Of a stretch of 64,000 bases of DNA, positions 34,981-44,310 are shown piece after piece. Made by a program: the position numbers and the translations under genes. The notes under the pieces were generated by a model. The model had not been told where the DNA came from, ran no database searches, and saw nothing but the letters and a program-made list of their open reading frames with translations. The stretch lies in assembly GCF_026898115.1 (NCBI RefSeq), contig NZ_CP114036.1, positions 2,976,001-3,040,000 on the forward strand. Reading direction: 5' to 3'. Numbering within the stretch: the first letter of the stretch is position 1; every line of letters starts with the position of its first letter. This stretch comes from Streptomyces sp. S465 (lineage in GTDB: Bacteria; Actinomycetota; Actinomycetes; Streptomycetales; Streptomycetaceae).

Positions 34981-36024
34981 GTGAAGACACGTGAGCTGGG
35001 GCGTACCGGTATCCAGGTCAGCGCCTACTGCCTGGGCACCATGAAGTTCGGTCAGGTGGGCAATCCCGACCACGACGACTGCGTCCGGATCATCCACCGG
35101 GCGCTGGACGCGGGGATCAACGTCATCGACACCGCCGATGTGTACGGCCCGCACGGGGAGTCCGAGGACATCGTCGGCAAGGCGCTGCGCGGGCGGCGCG
35201 ACGACATCGTGCTGGCCACCAAGGTCAACGGCAGGATGGGCGAGGACCCCAACCGCGGCGGCAGCTCCCGGCGCTGGATCATCGCCGAGGTGGAGCACTC
35301 GCTGCGGCGGCTGCGGACCGACCACATCGACCTCTACCAGATCCATCACCCCGATCCGCGGACCGATCTCGAGGAGACCCTCTCCGCCCTCACCGACCTG
35401 GTGCGCAGCGGCAAGGTACGGGCGATCGGGTCGTCCAACTTCCCGGCCTCGGAGATCGTCGAGGCGCAGTGGGTCGCGGACCGGCGCGGGCTCCAGCGGT
35501 TCCGTACCGAGCAGCCCACGTACTCCCTCCTCAACCGCGGCATCGAGCACGAGATCCTGCCCGTCTGCCAGCGGTACGGCATGGGCACGCTGGTCTGGAG
35601 CCCGCTGGCGATGGGCCTGCTCAGCGGCCGTTACCGCAAGGGCCGAACCGTGCCGCCGCAGGACGCGCGGATGCGCTGGGTGCCCCGGCACATGACCGAC
35701 GAGCGCAAACTCGACGCCGTGGAGCGGCTCATCCCGCTGGCCGAGGAGGCCGGCCTGTCGCTGACCCACCTCGCGATGGCGTTCGCCATCACCCACCCCG
35801 GCGTCACCTCGGCCATCATCGGGCCGCGCACCATGGAGCAGCTCGACGACCTCCTGGCCGGCGCCGGAACCACTCTCGACGACGAACTCCTGGACCGGAT
35901 CGACGAGATCGCGCCGCCCGGAACCGACATCGGCCCGATCGACGTGTCCTACACCCCACCGGCCGTCGAACGCGCCGCGCTGCGCCGCCGCCCGGCCGGG
36001 GAACGCGCCGCGGTGGCCCGATGA
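34981..36024 (+). CDS. Aldo/keto reductase
   Basis: 347 residues. A TIM-barrel NADPH-dependent carbonyl reductase. The catalytic tetrad is visible: D50 and Y55 (NVIDTADVYG), K81 (LATKVNG) and His122/123 (YQIHHPD). The NADP-binding end has RAIGSSNFPA and SAIIGPRTMEQLDDLL. The GTG at 34981 gives the usual MKTRELGRTGIQVS start. It overlaps the next gene by 4 bp (ATGA), so the two are co-transcribed. The substrate is not predictable. Confidence 0.93.
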   Translation: MKTRELGRTGIQVSAYCLGTMKFGQVGNPDHDDCVRIIHRALDAGINVIDTADVYGPHGESEDIVGKALRGRRDDIVLATKVNGRMGEDPNRGGSSRRWIIAEVEHSLRRLRTDHIDLYQIHHPDPRTDLEETLSALTDLVRSGKVRAIGSSNFPASEIVEAQWVADRRGLQRFRTEQPTYSLLNRGIEHEILPVCQRYGMGTLVWSPLAMGLLSGRYRKGRTVPPQDARMRWVPRHMTDERKLDAVERLIPLAEEAGLSLTHLAMAFAITHPGVTSAIIGPRTMEQLDDLLAGAGTTLDDELLDRIDEIAPPGTDIGPIDVSYTPPAVERAALRRRPAGERAAVAR

Positions 36025-37121
36025 CCGTCCTGGGCACCCGGGCGCTGAACCGCGCGACGCTCGCCCGGCAGTTGCTGCTCGACCGCGCCGACGTACCGGT
36101 CCACGACGCCGTCGGGCACCTGTGCGGTATGCAGGCGCAGGAGCCGCAGGAGCCGTTCGTCGGGCTGTGGTCGCGGCTGCGCGCGTTCGACCCGGCGGAC
36201 CTCTCGGATCTGCTGGTCCGGCGCGCTCTGGTGCGGACCCACCTCATGCGCCGCACCGTCCACCTGCTCACCGCCGAGGACACCCTGGCCTGGCGGGCCC
36301 GCCACGGCACCATGCTGCGCCAGCGGGTGCTCGGCACCTACCGCCGCGAGTTCGAGGGGGTCGACCTCGACGAACTCGCCGTGGCGGGCCGGGCGGTGAT
36401 GGCCGACGGCGAACCCCGCTCGATGGCCGAGCTGGTGCGGGTGCTGGCCGACCGCTGGCCGGCCCCCGCACCGCGGGCACTGGGCGAGATGGTGATCGCC
36501 GCCCTCGTGCCGATGGCGCAGACGCCCCCGCGCGGGCTGTGGCGCACCAGGGCGGGGGTGCGCAACGTCCTGCTCTCCTCCTGGCTGGGCCGGGAGGCCG
36601 ACCCGCCCGCCCCGGACGGCTCCGACCCGGTCGGCCAGGCGCTGGTACGGCGCTATCTGGCCGCCTTCGGCCCCGCGGCCTCGGCCGATGTGCGCGCCTG
36701 GTGCGGCCTGGCCGGGCTGCCGGCCGCGGTGGCCGCGATCCGCGAGGAGCTGGTCACCTTCCGCGACGAGCGCGGGCGCGAGCTGCTCGACCTGCCCGAC
36801 GCGCCGCGCCCGGACCCCGACACGCCCGCCCCGGTGCGGTTCCTGCCGGCGTTCGACAACGCGATCCTCGGATACCACGACCGCGGCCGGATCATCGACG
36901 ACGCCCACCGCGGCCTGTCGGTCGCCGGCGAGCGCGTGGTGCTGGTCGACGGCCGGGTCGCGGCGACCTGGAAGGTCGAGGCGGATACGGTGGCCGTCAC
37001 CCCGTTGCGCCGCCTCTCCCCGGCCGAGTGCGCCACCGTCGCCGAGGAGGGGCGGGAGCTGGCGTCGTTCCTCTCCGACAGCGCGAGCGACCGGGTGCGG
37101 GTCGCCGCGTCGCCGGGCTGA
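36021..37121 (+). CDS. Winged-helix DNA-binding domain protein (HTH_42/AlkX-like)
   Basis: 366 residues of the HTH_42 family, related to AlkZ-type DNA glycosylases that unhook crosslinks. Family marks include the N-terminal HLCGMQAQEPQEPFVGLWSR (a QAQ-type motif), LVRTHLMRRTVHLL, RNVLLSSWLG and the C-terminal LPAFDNAILGYHDRGRI. The QAQ and RxHLMR segments correspond to the catalytic and DNA-reading regions of AlkZ, so base-excision activity is possible. It overlaps the aldo/keto reductase gene upstream; both may protect against reactive aldehydes or alkylators. Confidence 0.85.
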   Translation: MTVLGTRALNRATLARQLLLDRADVPVHDAVGHLCGMQAQEPQEPFVGLWSRLRAFDPADLSDLLVRRALVRTHLMRRTVHLLTAEDTLAWRARHGTMLRQRVLGTYRREFEGVDLDELAVAGRAVMADGEPRSMAELVRVLADRWPAPAPRALGEMVIAALVPMAQTPPRGLWRTRAGVRNVLLSSWLGREADPPAPDGSDPVGQALVRRYLAAFGPAASADVRAWCGLAGLPAAVAAIREELVTFRDERGRELLDLPDAPRPDPDTPAPVRFLPAFDNAILGYHDRGRIIDDAHRGLSVAGERVVLVDGRVAATWKVEADTVAVTPLRRLSPAECATVAEEGRELASFLSDSASDRVRVAASPG

Positions 37122-37154
37122 CCCGGAACGCGCACCGGCCCCGCCCCGCCCGGG

Positions 37155-37907
37155 TCAGCCTTCGAGACTCAGGTACAGGCGGGTGCCCCGGGGCTCGTAG
37201 CCGACCCGTTCGTAGACGCGGCGGGAGCCCTCACCCGAGTACTCCAGCCATACCGACCGGGCTCCTCGCGCGAACATCGCCTCGGTCAGCGCGGCGGTGA
37301 CCGAGGCGGCGATGCCCCGGCCCCGGAAGGCGGGCCGGGTGCCCACGCCCGCCAGTTCCGCGGTGCCCACGGCGGGCGCCGAGCAGGTGGCCGCACCGGC
37401 GCAGCCGCCGTCGGGGGCGCGGACGAACCGGACCGCGCCCCCGCCCTCCTGGACGCGGCGCAGCCGGTCCGCCCCCTCGGGGGAGGCGGCGAACTCGCCG
37501 AACGCCTCGGACAGCGCGGCGTCGATCGCCCGGTAGTCCTCGTCCGTGGCCGGGACCGCCACCGGGACGGCCGCCGTGCCGCGCGGGATGGTGAGCCGTT
37601 CCGGGGTGCAGACCAGATACGCGTGCACCGCCTCCACGGTGAACCCCGCCGCGCGCAGCGCGGGCTCCACGGCGGGTGCGGCGTCCGGCGCGAACTCAAG
37701 CCGGGGCTTGAGACCGCGCACCCGGAACGCCTCGATCAGCTCCTGCACGTCCCGGGCGGTGGGCCGGGCGGCGGGCAGCGGGGTCGCGTAGTTGATGTAC
37801 GGGCTGGTGGTGCCGGGGTCGAACCCCGCCACGAAGCCCCCGGCCTCGATGAGCACGGGGCGGCGGCGGAGGTTGGCGACGGCGAAGCCTTGGACGTCGG
37901 TGCCCAT
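37155..37907 (-). CDS. GNAT family N-acetyltransferase
   Basis: 250 residues. The C-terminal GNAT domain carries the acetyl-CoA pyrophosphate-binding loop in VGTRPAFRGRGIAASVTAAL (RxxGxG pattern) and a typical ending, WLEYSGEGSRRVYERVGYEP. An N-terminal domain of about 110 residues, also GNAT-like, makes it a two-domain member. It acetylates an amine of unknown identity. It is convergent with the HTH_42 gene. The start at 37907 gives a full domain; no better site is seen. Confidence 0.88.
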   Translation of the reverse strand: MGTDVQGFAVANLRRRPVLIEAGGFVAGFDPGTTSPYINYATPLPAARPTARDVQELIEAFRVRGLKPRLEFAPDAAPAVEPALRAAGFTVEAVHAYLVCTPERLTIPRGTAAVPVAVPATDEDYRAIDAALSEAFGEFAASPEGADRLRRVQEGGGAVRFVRAPDGGCAGAATCSAPAVGTAELAGVGTRPAFRGRGIAASVTAALTEAMFARGARSVWLEYSGEGSRRVYERVGYEPRGTRLYLSLEG

Positions 37908-38177
37908 GGTGATGTGACCTCACGAAGAAAGGCGGAGAAGAGCGACGACAACGCGTGGTGCGCGCGGACGTGGGGCCGCCGTGAGGAGACGGTGTGGCAC
38001 CGAGCGGTCAGTGCCGACGGCGGCCGCTGGGGGACGCCGAGTTCATGGGCTTCAGTCCTTCAGGGTGCGGAAAACGCGGTGGTGGTCCGGCAGATCGTAC
38101 GCGATCCTCCCGACCCCGCGTCAGGATTCTTTCCGCGGTTCAAGGAGCGGCGTTTCGAGGAGCGGTTCGAGGAGGTG
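37908..38177. other. Intergenic region without supported gene
   Basis: 270 bp upstream of the GNAT gene and downstream of the MHS transporter. It contains imperfect GAGGAGCGG(C)GTTTCGAGG-type repeats near 38140-38176. No promoter, hairpin or coding segment could be supported. Confidence 0.4.
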
Positions 38178-39521
38178 TCACTGCCGGGCCGCCGCCTTCG
38201 TGGTGGCCTCCTGGGCGCGCGGGGTGACCGTGGCGTGCTCGTCGGCGGATTCGATGTCGCGGCGCCGGGTCTCGGGGCCCGCGGCGAGTGCGATGAGGGT
38301 GAGCACCGTCAGCAGCGCCATGTACGCGGCCACCGACCACCAGTGGCCGGACCACGCGAGCAGGGAGGTCGCGATCAGCGGCAGGAAACCTCCCGCCAGC
38401 ACCGAGCCGATCTCTCGCGCGAAGCCGAACCCGGCGAGCCGGTTCCTGGTCTCGAACAGTTCCGCGAACCAGGCCGCCTGCGGCGCGAGCATCGCCGGGT
38501 AGCAGATGCCGAGCCCCACCACGAACGCGACGATGACGGCCACCGGTTCGCGGGTCTCCAGGAGCAGGAAGAACGGCACGATCCACAGCGCCGACGCGAT
38601 CGCACCTGCCGCGTACACCGGACGCCGTCCCCACCGGTCGGACAGCCACGCGAACAACGGCACCCCGGCCACCTGCACGGCCGACGCGATGATCACCGCG
38701 GTCAGTCCCAGGGACTCGGCCAGGTGCAGCTCCCGGGTCAGGAACGCGACCGCGAAAACGGGGAACAGATAGGCGAAACCGTTCTCGGCGAAGCGGGCAC
38801 CGACGACGACGAGGAAGCTCCTGGGCTGCTGCCGCAGTGCAGAGAAGAGCGACACCTTGGCCTCCTCGGCCCGTTGCGCCTTCTCGAACGCCGGGGACTC
38901 GGCCACCCCGGTACGGACGAAGTAGCCGATCGCGAGCATCACGATCCCCAGCAGGAACGGAACCCGCCAGCCCCACTGGCGGAACTGCTCGTCGGGCAGC
39001 AGCAGGAACAGCTGGTAGATCCCGGTGGCCAGCAGGGTGGCGAGGGCGAATCCGGCGGGGGCCCACGCCGCGGCCAGTCCGCGCCGCCGCTGGTCGCCGT
39101 GTTCGACCGACAGCACCACGGCGCCGGCGTATTCGCCGCCCGCGCCGAACCCCTGCACCAGCCGGAGCACGATCAGCAGCACCGGCGCCCAGACCCCGAC
39201 GGTCTCGTACGTGGGCAGGACACCGATCAGTGCTGTGGCGACACCCATCAGCACGATCGTCAGCATCAGCATGGTCTTGCGGCCGAGCCGGTCGCCGAGG
39301 TTGCCCAGCACGATGCCGCCCAGCGGGCGCGCCAGGAAGCCGACCGCGTAGGTGGCGAACGTGGCCAGGGTGCCCGCCATCGGGCTGATCGCGGGAAAGA
39401 ACAGCTTGTTGAGGACGAGCGCGGCGGCCGTACCGTAGATCAGGAAGTCGTACCACTCGAGCGTGGTGCCGACGAGCGCCGCGATCCCGGCTCTGCGGGC
39501 CTGCCGTCTGGTGTCGGTCAT
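38178..39521 (-). CDS. MHS-family MFS metabolite:H+ symporter
   Basis: 447 residues, twelve membrane helices. The metabolite:H+ symporter branch is shown by LEWYDFLIYGTAAALV in helix 1, LGNLGDRLGRKTMLM in loop 2-3 and LRLVQGFGAGGEYAGAVVL in helix 4. Members import organic acids such as shikimate, alpha-ketoglutarate or sugar acids. Last gene of a minus-strand run with the FAD oxidoreductase and IlvD/Edd dehydratase (35-bp spacing), so it probably imports the substrate of those enzymes. The GntR gene at 42667 is the likely regulator. Confidence 0.92.
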   Translation of the reverse strand: MTDTRRQARRAGIAALVGTTLEWYDFLIYGTAAALVLNKLFFPAISPMAGTLATFATYAVGFLARPLGGIVLGNLGDRLGRKTMLMLTIVLMGVATALIGVLPTYETVGVWAPVLLIVLRLVQGFGAGGEYAGAVVLSVEHGDQRRRGLAAAWAPAGFALATLLATGIYQLFLLLPDEQFRQWGWRVPFLLGIVMLAIGYFVRTGVAESPAFEKAQRAEEAKVSLFSALRQQPRSFLVVVGARFAENGFAYLFPVFAVAFLTRELHLAESLGLTAVIIASAVQVAGVPLFAWLSDRWGRRPVYAAGAIASALWIVPFFLLLETREPVAVIVAFVVGLGICYPAMLAPQAAWFAELFETRNRLAGFGFAREIGSVLAGGFLPLIATSLLAWSGHWWSVAAYMALLTVLTLIALAAGPETRRRDIESADEHATVTPRAQEATTKAAARQ

Positions 39522-39556
39522 GGGGGCCTCTTCGTTCGGTGCGGGTGCGGGGGATG

Positions 39557-41221
39557 TCAGTGGCGGGCGGGACGGCGCAGGACCGCGCCACGCTGGATCG
39601 GGCCGACCAGTGCCGCGTACTGGCCGAGCCAGCCGCGCTCGGCCCCGGAGTCACCGGCGGTGACGGGCTTCCCGTCGCGCACGGGCTCGGCGTCGATGAG
39701 CCGCGCGTCGAGGTCGATCGAGATGGTGTCGCCGTCCTGGACCCCGGCGAGCGGACCGCCGTCGGCGGCTTCGGGCATGACCTGTCCCACGACGAGTCCG
39801 TGGTTGAGTCCGGACAGCTCGCCGTCGGTGACGACCGCGACCTGACCGCCGAGCCCCGCTCCGTTGAGCGCGGCCACGAAGCTCGCGGCGAAGACCGTCC
39901 CCGGGCCGCCGCGCGGGCCCATGCCTCGCAGGACGATCACCTGTCCCGGCTCGATCCCGCCGTCGCCCAGTGCGGTGATCGCCTCGTCCTCACCGGCGAA
40001 CACCTTGGCCGGTCCGGAGAACTGCCGCCGTGCCGCTCCGACGCCGGCGACCTTCACGATCGCGCCGTCGGGCGCCAGCGAACCACGCAGGATCAGCAGA
40101 CCGGGCTCGTCGGCCACGGGGTTGTCGAGCGGGTGCACGACATCGCCGTCCGGTTCGGCCGCGCCGCCGATCAGCTCGGCCACCGTACGGCCGGAGACGG
40201 TCGGCGCGTCCGTGTGCAGCCGCGGCGCCAGGGCGCGCAGCACTGTCCGCACCCCGCCGACCCGGTCGAGGTCCCACACCTGGTGTGTGCCGTTGGGGCG
40301 GATCGCGGCGAGCTGCTTGGCGCCGCGGCCCTTCTCCTCGAACAGCGCCACCACGTCGAGGTCGAGGTCGGCTTCGGCGGCCACCGCGGTGAGATGGCGG
40401 ACGCAGTTGACCGAGCCGCCCAGCGCCAGCGCCACTTCGACCGCGTTCTCGATGGCGTCGCGGGTCAGCACCTTCCGTGCGGTGAGTCCCTCGTGGACGA
40501 GTTCGACGGCTCGTCTTCCGGCGGCCGCGGCACGTTCGAGCATCGGCTCGGAGTTGGCGCGCGTCGGCGCGGAGCCCGGCATCGTCATGCCCAGGGCCTC
40601 GGCGAGCACATGCATGGTGTTCGCCGTCGCCAGACCCGCGCACACGCCGGGGCCCTTGATGGCGTTGTCGGCCATCTCCCCCAGCTCGGCCACGCCGAGC
40701 CGCCCGGACGCGACCGCGCCGACCGATTCGTAGACCGAGTCGATGTCGACCGAACAGCCGGAGAACGTGCCGCCACGCTGGTAGCCGCCGATGACGAGGA
40801 CCGCGGGGAGGTCGAGCCGGGCGGCGGCCATCAGATGGGCCGGTGTCGTCTTGTCGCAGCTGGACAGCAGCACCATGCCGTCGAGTTGGGCGCCTTCGAC
40901 GGCCGCCTCGACATCGTTGACGATCAGGTCCCGGGTCGGCATCAGATAGCGCGCCTTGCGGCCGGCGCTGGTGACGAAGTCGCTCGGCGCGGTCGTCCTG
41001 ATCTCCAGCGGCAGCCCGCCCGCCTCGCGGATCGCGTCGGCGACGACGTTCGCCACGTCGTCGAGGTGCGCGAAGCACACCGACAGCTTCGACGAGGTGT
41101 TGACGATCGCGATCTTGGGCCTCTGCTGGTCTTCGACGCCGATGCCCATCGCGCTCCACTGCGCGCGTCGGACGGCCCAGCGAGTGGTGCCCGGTTCGAA
41201 GTTGCTCCGCAACTGTTTCAT
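39557..41221 (-). CDS. IlvD/Edd family Fe-S dehydratase (sugar-acid type)
   Basis: 554 residues. Expected to dehydrate an aldonic or dihydroxy acid to a 2-keto acid using a [2Fe-2S] cluster. Candidate cluster cysteines are C49 (SSKLSVCFAH), C122 (LLSSCDKTTPAH) and C194 (KGPGVCAGLATANTM). K124 is the family lysine that becomes carbamylated and binds Mg2+. Cysteine spacing and context with a transporter and FAD enzyme favour a catabolic sugar-acid dehydratase over biosynthetic IlvD. GGAGA lies before the ATG at 41221, 13 bp after the FAD gene stop. Confidence 0.88.
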   Translation of the reverse strand: MKQLRSNFEPGTTRWAVRRAQWSAMGIGVEDQQRPKIAIVNTSSKLSVCFAHLDDVANVVADAIREAGGLPLEIRTTAPSDFVTSAGRKARYLMPTRDLIVNDVEAAVEGAQLDGMVLLSSCDKTTPAHLMAAARLDLPAVLVIGGYQRGGTFSGCSVDIDSVYESVGAVASGRLGVAELGEMADNAIKGPGVCAGLATANTMHVLAEALGMTMPGSAPTRANSEPMLERAAAAGRRAVELVHEGLTARKVLTRDAIENAVEVALALGGSVNCVRHLTAVAAEADLDLDVVALFEEKGRGAKQLAAIRPNGTHQVWDLDRVGGVRTVLRALAPRLHTDAPTVSGRTVAELIGGAAEPDGDVVHPLDNPVADEPGLLILRGSLAPDGAIVKVAGVGAARRQFSGPAKVFAGEDEAITALGDGGIEPGQVIVLRGMGPRGGPGTVFAASFVAALNGAGLGGQVAVVTDGELSGLNHGLVVGQVMPEAADGGPLAGVQDGDTISIDLDARLIDAEPVRDGKPVTAGDSGAERGWLGQYAALVGPIQRGAVLRRPARH

Positions 41222-41234
41222 GGGGAATCTCCTG

Positions 41235-42599
41235 TCAGGAAGGGGAAAGAGCGCTTCCGTTGGCCGCCATCGCCGCCCGGACCTCTCGGCCGTCGAGATC
41301 CCGGTAGGCGGTGTCCTTGTCCAGCGACAGCAGCGTCGCCACGGCGGCGGCGTGGCCGTACTCGAAGCACTGGGCGGTGACACGCGCCGACGCGAGCGCC
41401 TCGTGTTCGGCGCTCAGGCAGCGGCCGGCGACGATGATGTGCTCGCCGCGCTCGGGGACGAGCGTGCCGTAGGGCACCTCGTAGTAGTCGTCGAGCAGCC
41501 AGGACAGCTTCGGCCGGTCGCCGGCGTGCAGTTCGATCGGCCAGGGGACCCGGCAGATCCCGTCCTCCCGTTTGCGCGCCGCTAGCACGTCGTCGTTGGT
41601 CAGCCGGTCGATCCCGGCGATCGTGCGGGTCTGCCGGATCCCGGCCTCGACCCCGGTGTCCAGGACGAAGGCGTTCTCACAGCCCGGGATCCGCTCGGTC
41701 AGGAACCGCGCGTACGAACGGGCCTGCCGCCGCCCCAGGATCTCGGCCTCGGTGAAGTCGGCGGGGTCGATGACGTTGAGCATCCGCCCGTCCTGGCCCG
41801 CGAGCCGGGTCGCGTTGACCATCAGCTCGCCGGGCCGGGGAGTGGTGAAGATCCAGATCTTCTGCCGGGGCAGGTCCATACCCGCGTTCCGCGCCTGGAT
41901 GATCTCCTCGGTGACCCAGGGCGGGCAGATCGTGTCCGTCCCGTAGAAGTCGAGGAACCGGCCGACGTCCACATTGCCGAGGCGGAAGAACATGGTCGGG
42001 TTCTGGATCACACCGTTGTCGCCGAAGGTGTAGCGGTACCCGGCCCGTGCGACGACCGCCGCGTCACCGGAGGCGTCGATCGTCCGGGCGGCGAGCACCA
42101 CCGCGCGGCCCGCGTTGGACTCCACCACGACGCCGCGGTGGGTGTCCCCGTCGAGGACGACGCCCGTGACCGCGGTGTGGAACAGCACCCGGACCCCGGC
42201 CCGTGTCAGCAGATCGTCCGCGACCTCGCGCCACACCAGTGGATCGTGTGCGACGGTCCAGGTCTTGCCGTAGATCTGCGGCGGCGTGAGGCCGCCACGG
42301 GCCAGCAACTCCCGCCGGAACCGCTCGGTGAACCCCCCGACGACCTGCCTCGGCTCGCGGTCGGTCTCCGAGGCGAGGTACAGCCCGCAGATCGTGCCGG
42401 ACATGCCGGCGACCGCCGCGCCGCCGGCGAAGCCGTACTTCTCCACGATCAGCACCGATTGCCCGGCCTCGGCCGCGACGACCGCCGCGGCGACCCCGGC
42501 CGGTCCTGCCCCGGCGACGAGCACATCGACCTCGGCCAGCACGCCGAGCCCCTGTTCGGGCGCGTCGCCGGTGAGGGTCCACACCGATATATTGGTCAT
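41235..42599 (-). CDS. FAD-dependent oxidoreductase (FAD_oxidored family)
   Basis: 454 residues. The dinucleotide-binding motif VLVAGAGPAGVAAAVVAAEA is followed by the FAD motif EKYGFAGGAAVAGMSG. TIDASGDAAVVARAGY, a GD-type ribose/FAD contact, and GRCLSAEHEALASARV near the end complete the PF12831 pattern. It oxidises or dehydrogenates an unknown organic acid. It is first in the operon with IlvD/Edd and an MHS transporter. The ATG at 42599 is used; 42614 adds five residues. Neither has a Shine-Dalgarno sequence, so the mRNA may be leaderless. Confidence 0.85.
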   Translation of the reverse strand: MTNISVWTLTGDAPEQGLGVLAEVDVLVAGAGPAGVAAAVVAAEAGQSVLIVEKYGFAGGAAVAGMSGTICGLYLASETDREPRQVVGGFTERFRRELLARGGLTPPQIYGKTWTVAHDPLVWREVADDLLTRAGVRVLFHTAVTGVVLDGDTHRGVVVESNAGRAVVLAARTIDASGDAAVVARAGYRYTFGDNGVIQNPTMFFRLGNVDVGRFLDFYGTDTICPPWVTEEIIQARNAGMDLPRQKIWIFTTPRPGELMVNATRLAGQDGRMLNVIDPADFTEAEILGRRQARSYARFLTERIPGCENAFVLDTGVEAGIRQTRTIAGIDRLTNDDVLAARKREDGICRVPWPIELHAGDRPKLSWLLDDYYEVPYGTLVPERGEHIIVAGRCLSAEHEALASARVTAQCFEYGHAAAVATLLSLDKDTAYRDLDGREVRAAMAANGSALSPS

Positions 42600-42614
42600 G
42601 TATGGGTTGTACAT
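42598..42614. promoter_or_regulatory. Candidate GntR operator
   Basis: ATGTA (42598-42602) and TACAT (42610-42614) form 5-bp arms around TGGGTTG. The site overlaps the FAD-enzyme start codons and lies about 55 bp before the GntR start. Small FCD-type GntR regulators often bind such AT-containing palindromes. Confidence 0.45.
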
Positions 42615-42666
42615 CGAGCCCGACGGTAATGTCCAGAGCGAGCGGACAGTGAGCAGGAGGCGACCC

Positions 42667-43305
42667 GTGGCCAACAAAGCCGACCAGGCGTACGACGTGC
42701 TGGAGCAGATGATCACGTTCCAGGAGCTCCCGCCCGGGTCACTGGTGTCGGAGGCCCGGCTGATGGAACGCACCGGGCTCGGCCGCACCCCCGTGCGCGA
42801 GGCGCTGCAGCGGCTCGCACGGGAGCGCATGGTCGAGATCCACCCGAGCCAGGGCGTGTTCGTCGCCGCCACGTCGATCGAGGCGCAGCTCAAGGTGCTG
42901 GAACTGCGGCGCTCGATGGAGGAACTCGCGGTGCGGCTCGCCGCGCACCGCGCCACCACCGCCCAACGCGACCGCATCCTCGCCCTGGGCGAGGTCCTCA
43001 GCGCGTTCGACGGCGACGACCCCCGGGAGTTCGGGGACCTGCTCAAGCAGACCCACACGCGGATCGTCGAGGCCGCCCACAACGAGTACCTGTCGGTGGC
43101 GATGGCCCCCCTGCAGGGCCTCTCCCGGCGCTTCTGGTTCGCCCACCTCCGGAACCCGAAGGCGGAACTCGCCGAAGCGGCCCGCCTCCACGGCGACATC
43201 CTCCGGGCCATCTGCCACGGCGACGAGGCGAAGGCGTCGGAGGCATCGGTGCGGCTGAACGACTACCTGACCGACTTCACCTACCGGACGCTGCGGACCC
43301 AGTAG
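42667..43305 (+). CDS. GntR family transcriptional regulator (FCD type)
   Basis: 212 residues. The N-terminal winged helix has the family form DVLEQMITFQELPPGSLVSE, then GLGRTPVREALQRLARERMV. An all-helical FCD effector domain follows (VLELRRSMEELAVRLAA, HTRIVEAAHNEYLSVAM, LHGDILRAICHGDEAKASE). FCD members bind carboxylic acids, often with a metal held by Asp/His residues. The GTG at 42667 follows AGGAGG. It is divergent from the FAD-oxidoreductase/IlvD/MHS operon and is its probable repressor, with an organic acid as inducer. Confidence 0.92.
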   Translation: MANKADQAYDVLEQMITFQELPPGSLVSEARLMERTGLGRTPVREALQRLARERMVEIHPSQGVFVAATSIEAQLKVLELRRSMEELAVRLAAHRATTAQRDRILALGEVLSAFDGDDPREFGDLLKQTHTRIVEAAHNEYLSVAMAPLQGLSRRFWFAHLRNPKAELAEAARLHGDILRAICHGDEAKASEASVRLNDYLTDFTYRTLRTQ

Positions 43306-43402
43306 CCGCGCGCCCGCCGCGGGGGCACGCCCGTCGCAGGACCGCGCTCGTCGCGGGGAACGCGCCGTCGCAGGACCACGCCGTCGCGGGGCCGCGCCCG
43401 CC

Positions 43403-44281
43403 TCACAGGTGGCACCTCCCGGCGGCCAGCGCCGTGATCGCGCACTCGGCAGCGTGCCGTGCCGCGAGTGCGGCGGGAAAGGACCCGCACTCGTGGACGG
43501 CGCGGTCGGCCGGTCCGCTCGCGATCCGCCATCGCCAGGCGGTGCGTTCGGCGGGGAGCGAGGGGTGGGGCCAGACGGGCTCCGCAGCCGGGAGCGAGCC
43601 CACCGCCCGCAGGACCAGTACGCCGTGGCTCACCCCGCCGAGCACTGCGGAGGCACGCATCCCGCCGGTGTCGTCACCAGTCCACTCCAGCGGTGTCGGA
43701 GTCGACTCCGACACCTCCAGGAGGACGTCCGCGAGGTCGGCCAGGATCCGGTACAGCACGGTGCGCACAGCGTCGGCGTGGTCCCGGCCCCAGCGCCGCG
43801 GAGCCCGTTCGGCGATCTCGTCCACGAGGGTCCGCGCGGCGAGTTCGTCCAGGATGTCCCGCCGCACGGAGCTTTGCCGCACGGGGCTTCCCCGCACCGG
43901 GTCCTGCCGCGCCAGGGTGACGGCCGCGCCCCACGCGAGCTCCTCCCGGGTCAGGGCGGTGCCGCGGGCCAGCTCCCACAGGTCGGCCGGTCCCAGGTCG
44001 TCGACCGTGCGCCGGATCCAGAGCGCGGCCGCGTCCGACGACGGCGGGACCTCGGCGTTCAGCAGGCCCGCCCGCACCTCTGTGGCCGCGCTCACATCGC
44101 CCGGCTGCAGCACGCCCGGCGGCACCGATCCCGCCGCTCGGAGCACCTTCCCGCAGACTCGGCGTGCGGGACAAGGCCCGGAGGGCGGCGCCGGGCGCCC
44201 TGCCAGTGCGCACATGGCGTCCAGCAGTCCCGCCGGCGGAACCCTCAGGCCGGTGCACGCCTTCGGCAGACGCCCGTTCAT
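43403..44281 (-). CDS. Hypothetical protein at the end of the hydrolase operon
   Basis: 292 residues, not recognised. GGAGG lies five bases before the ATG at 44281, and codon bias looks genuine. A mostly helical protein: two-thirds consists of Arg/Glu/Leu-rich helices (DLWELARGTALTREELAW, VRRDILDELAARTLVDEIAE, DAVRTVLYRILADLADVLLE). The C-terminal third has beta-like stretches and the Trp pair WRWRIASG. No signal or membrane segment. It is 29 bp downstream of the RidA gene, so it is probably the last gene of the metallo-hydrolase/esterase/RidA operon. Confidence 0.6.
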   Translation of the reverse strand: MNGRLPKACTGLRVPPAGLLDAMCALAGRPAPPSGPCPARRVCGKVLRAAGSVPPGVLQPGDVSAATEVRAGLLNAEVPPSSDAAALWIRRTVDDLGPADLWELARGTALTREELAWGAAVTLARQDPVRGSPVRQSSVRRDILDELAARTLVDEIAERAPRRWGRDHADAVRTVLYRILADLADVLLEVSESTPTPLEWTGDDTGGMRASAVLGGVSHGVLVLRAVGSLPAAEPVWPHPSLPAERTAWRWRIASGPADRAVHECGSFPAALAARHAAECAITALAAGRCHL

Positions 44282-44310
44282 CCCGCCCTCCGCCGAGGTC
44301 AGCCGTGCGG

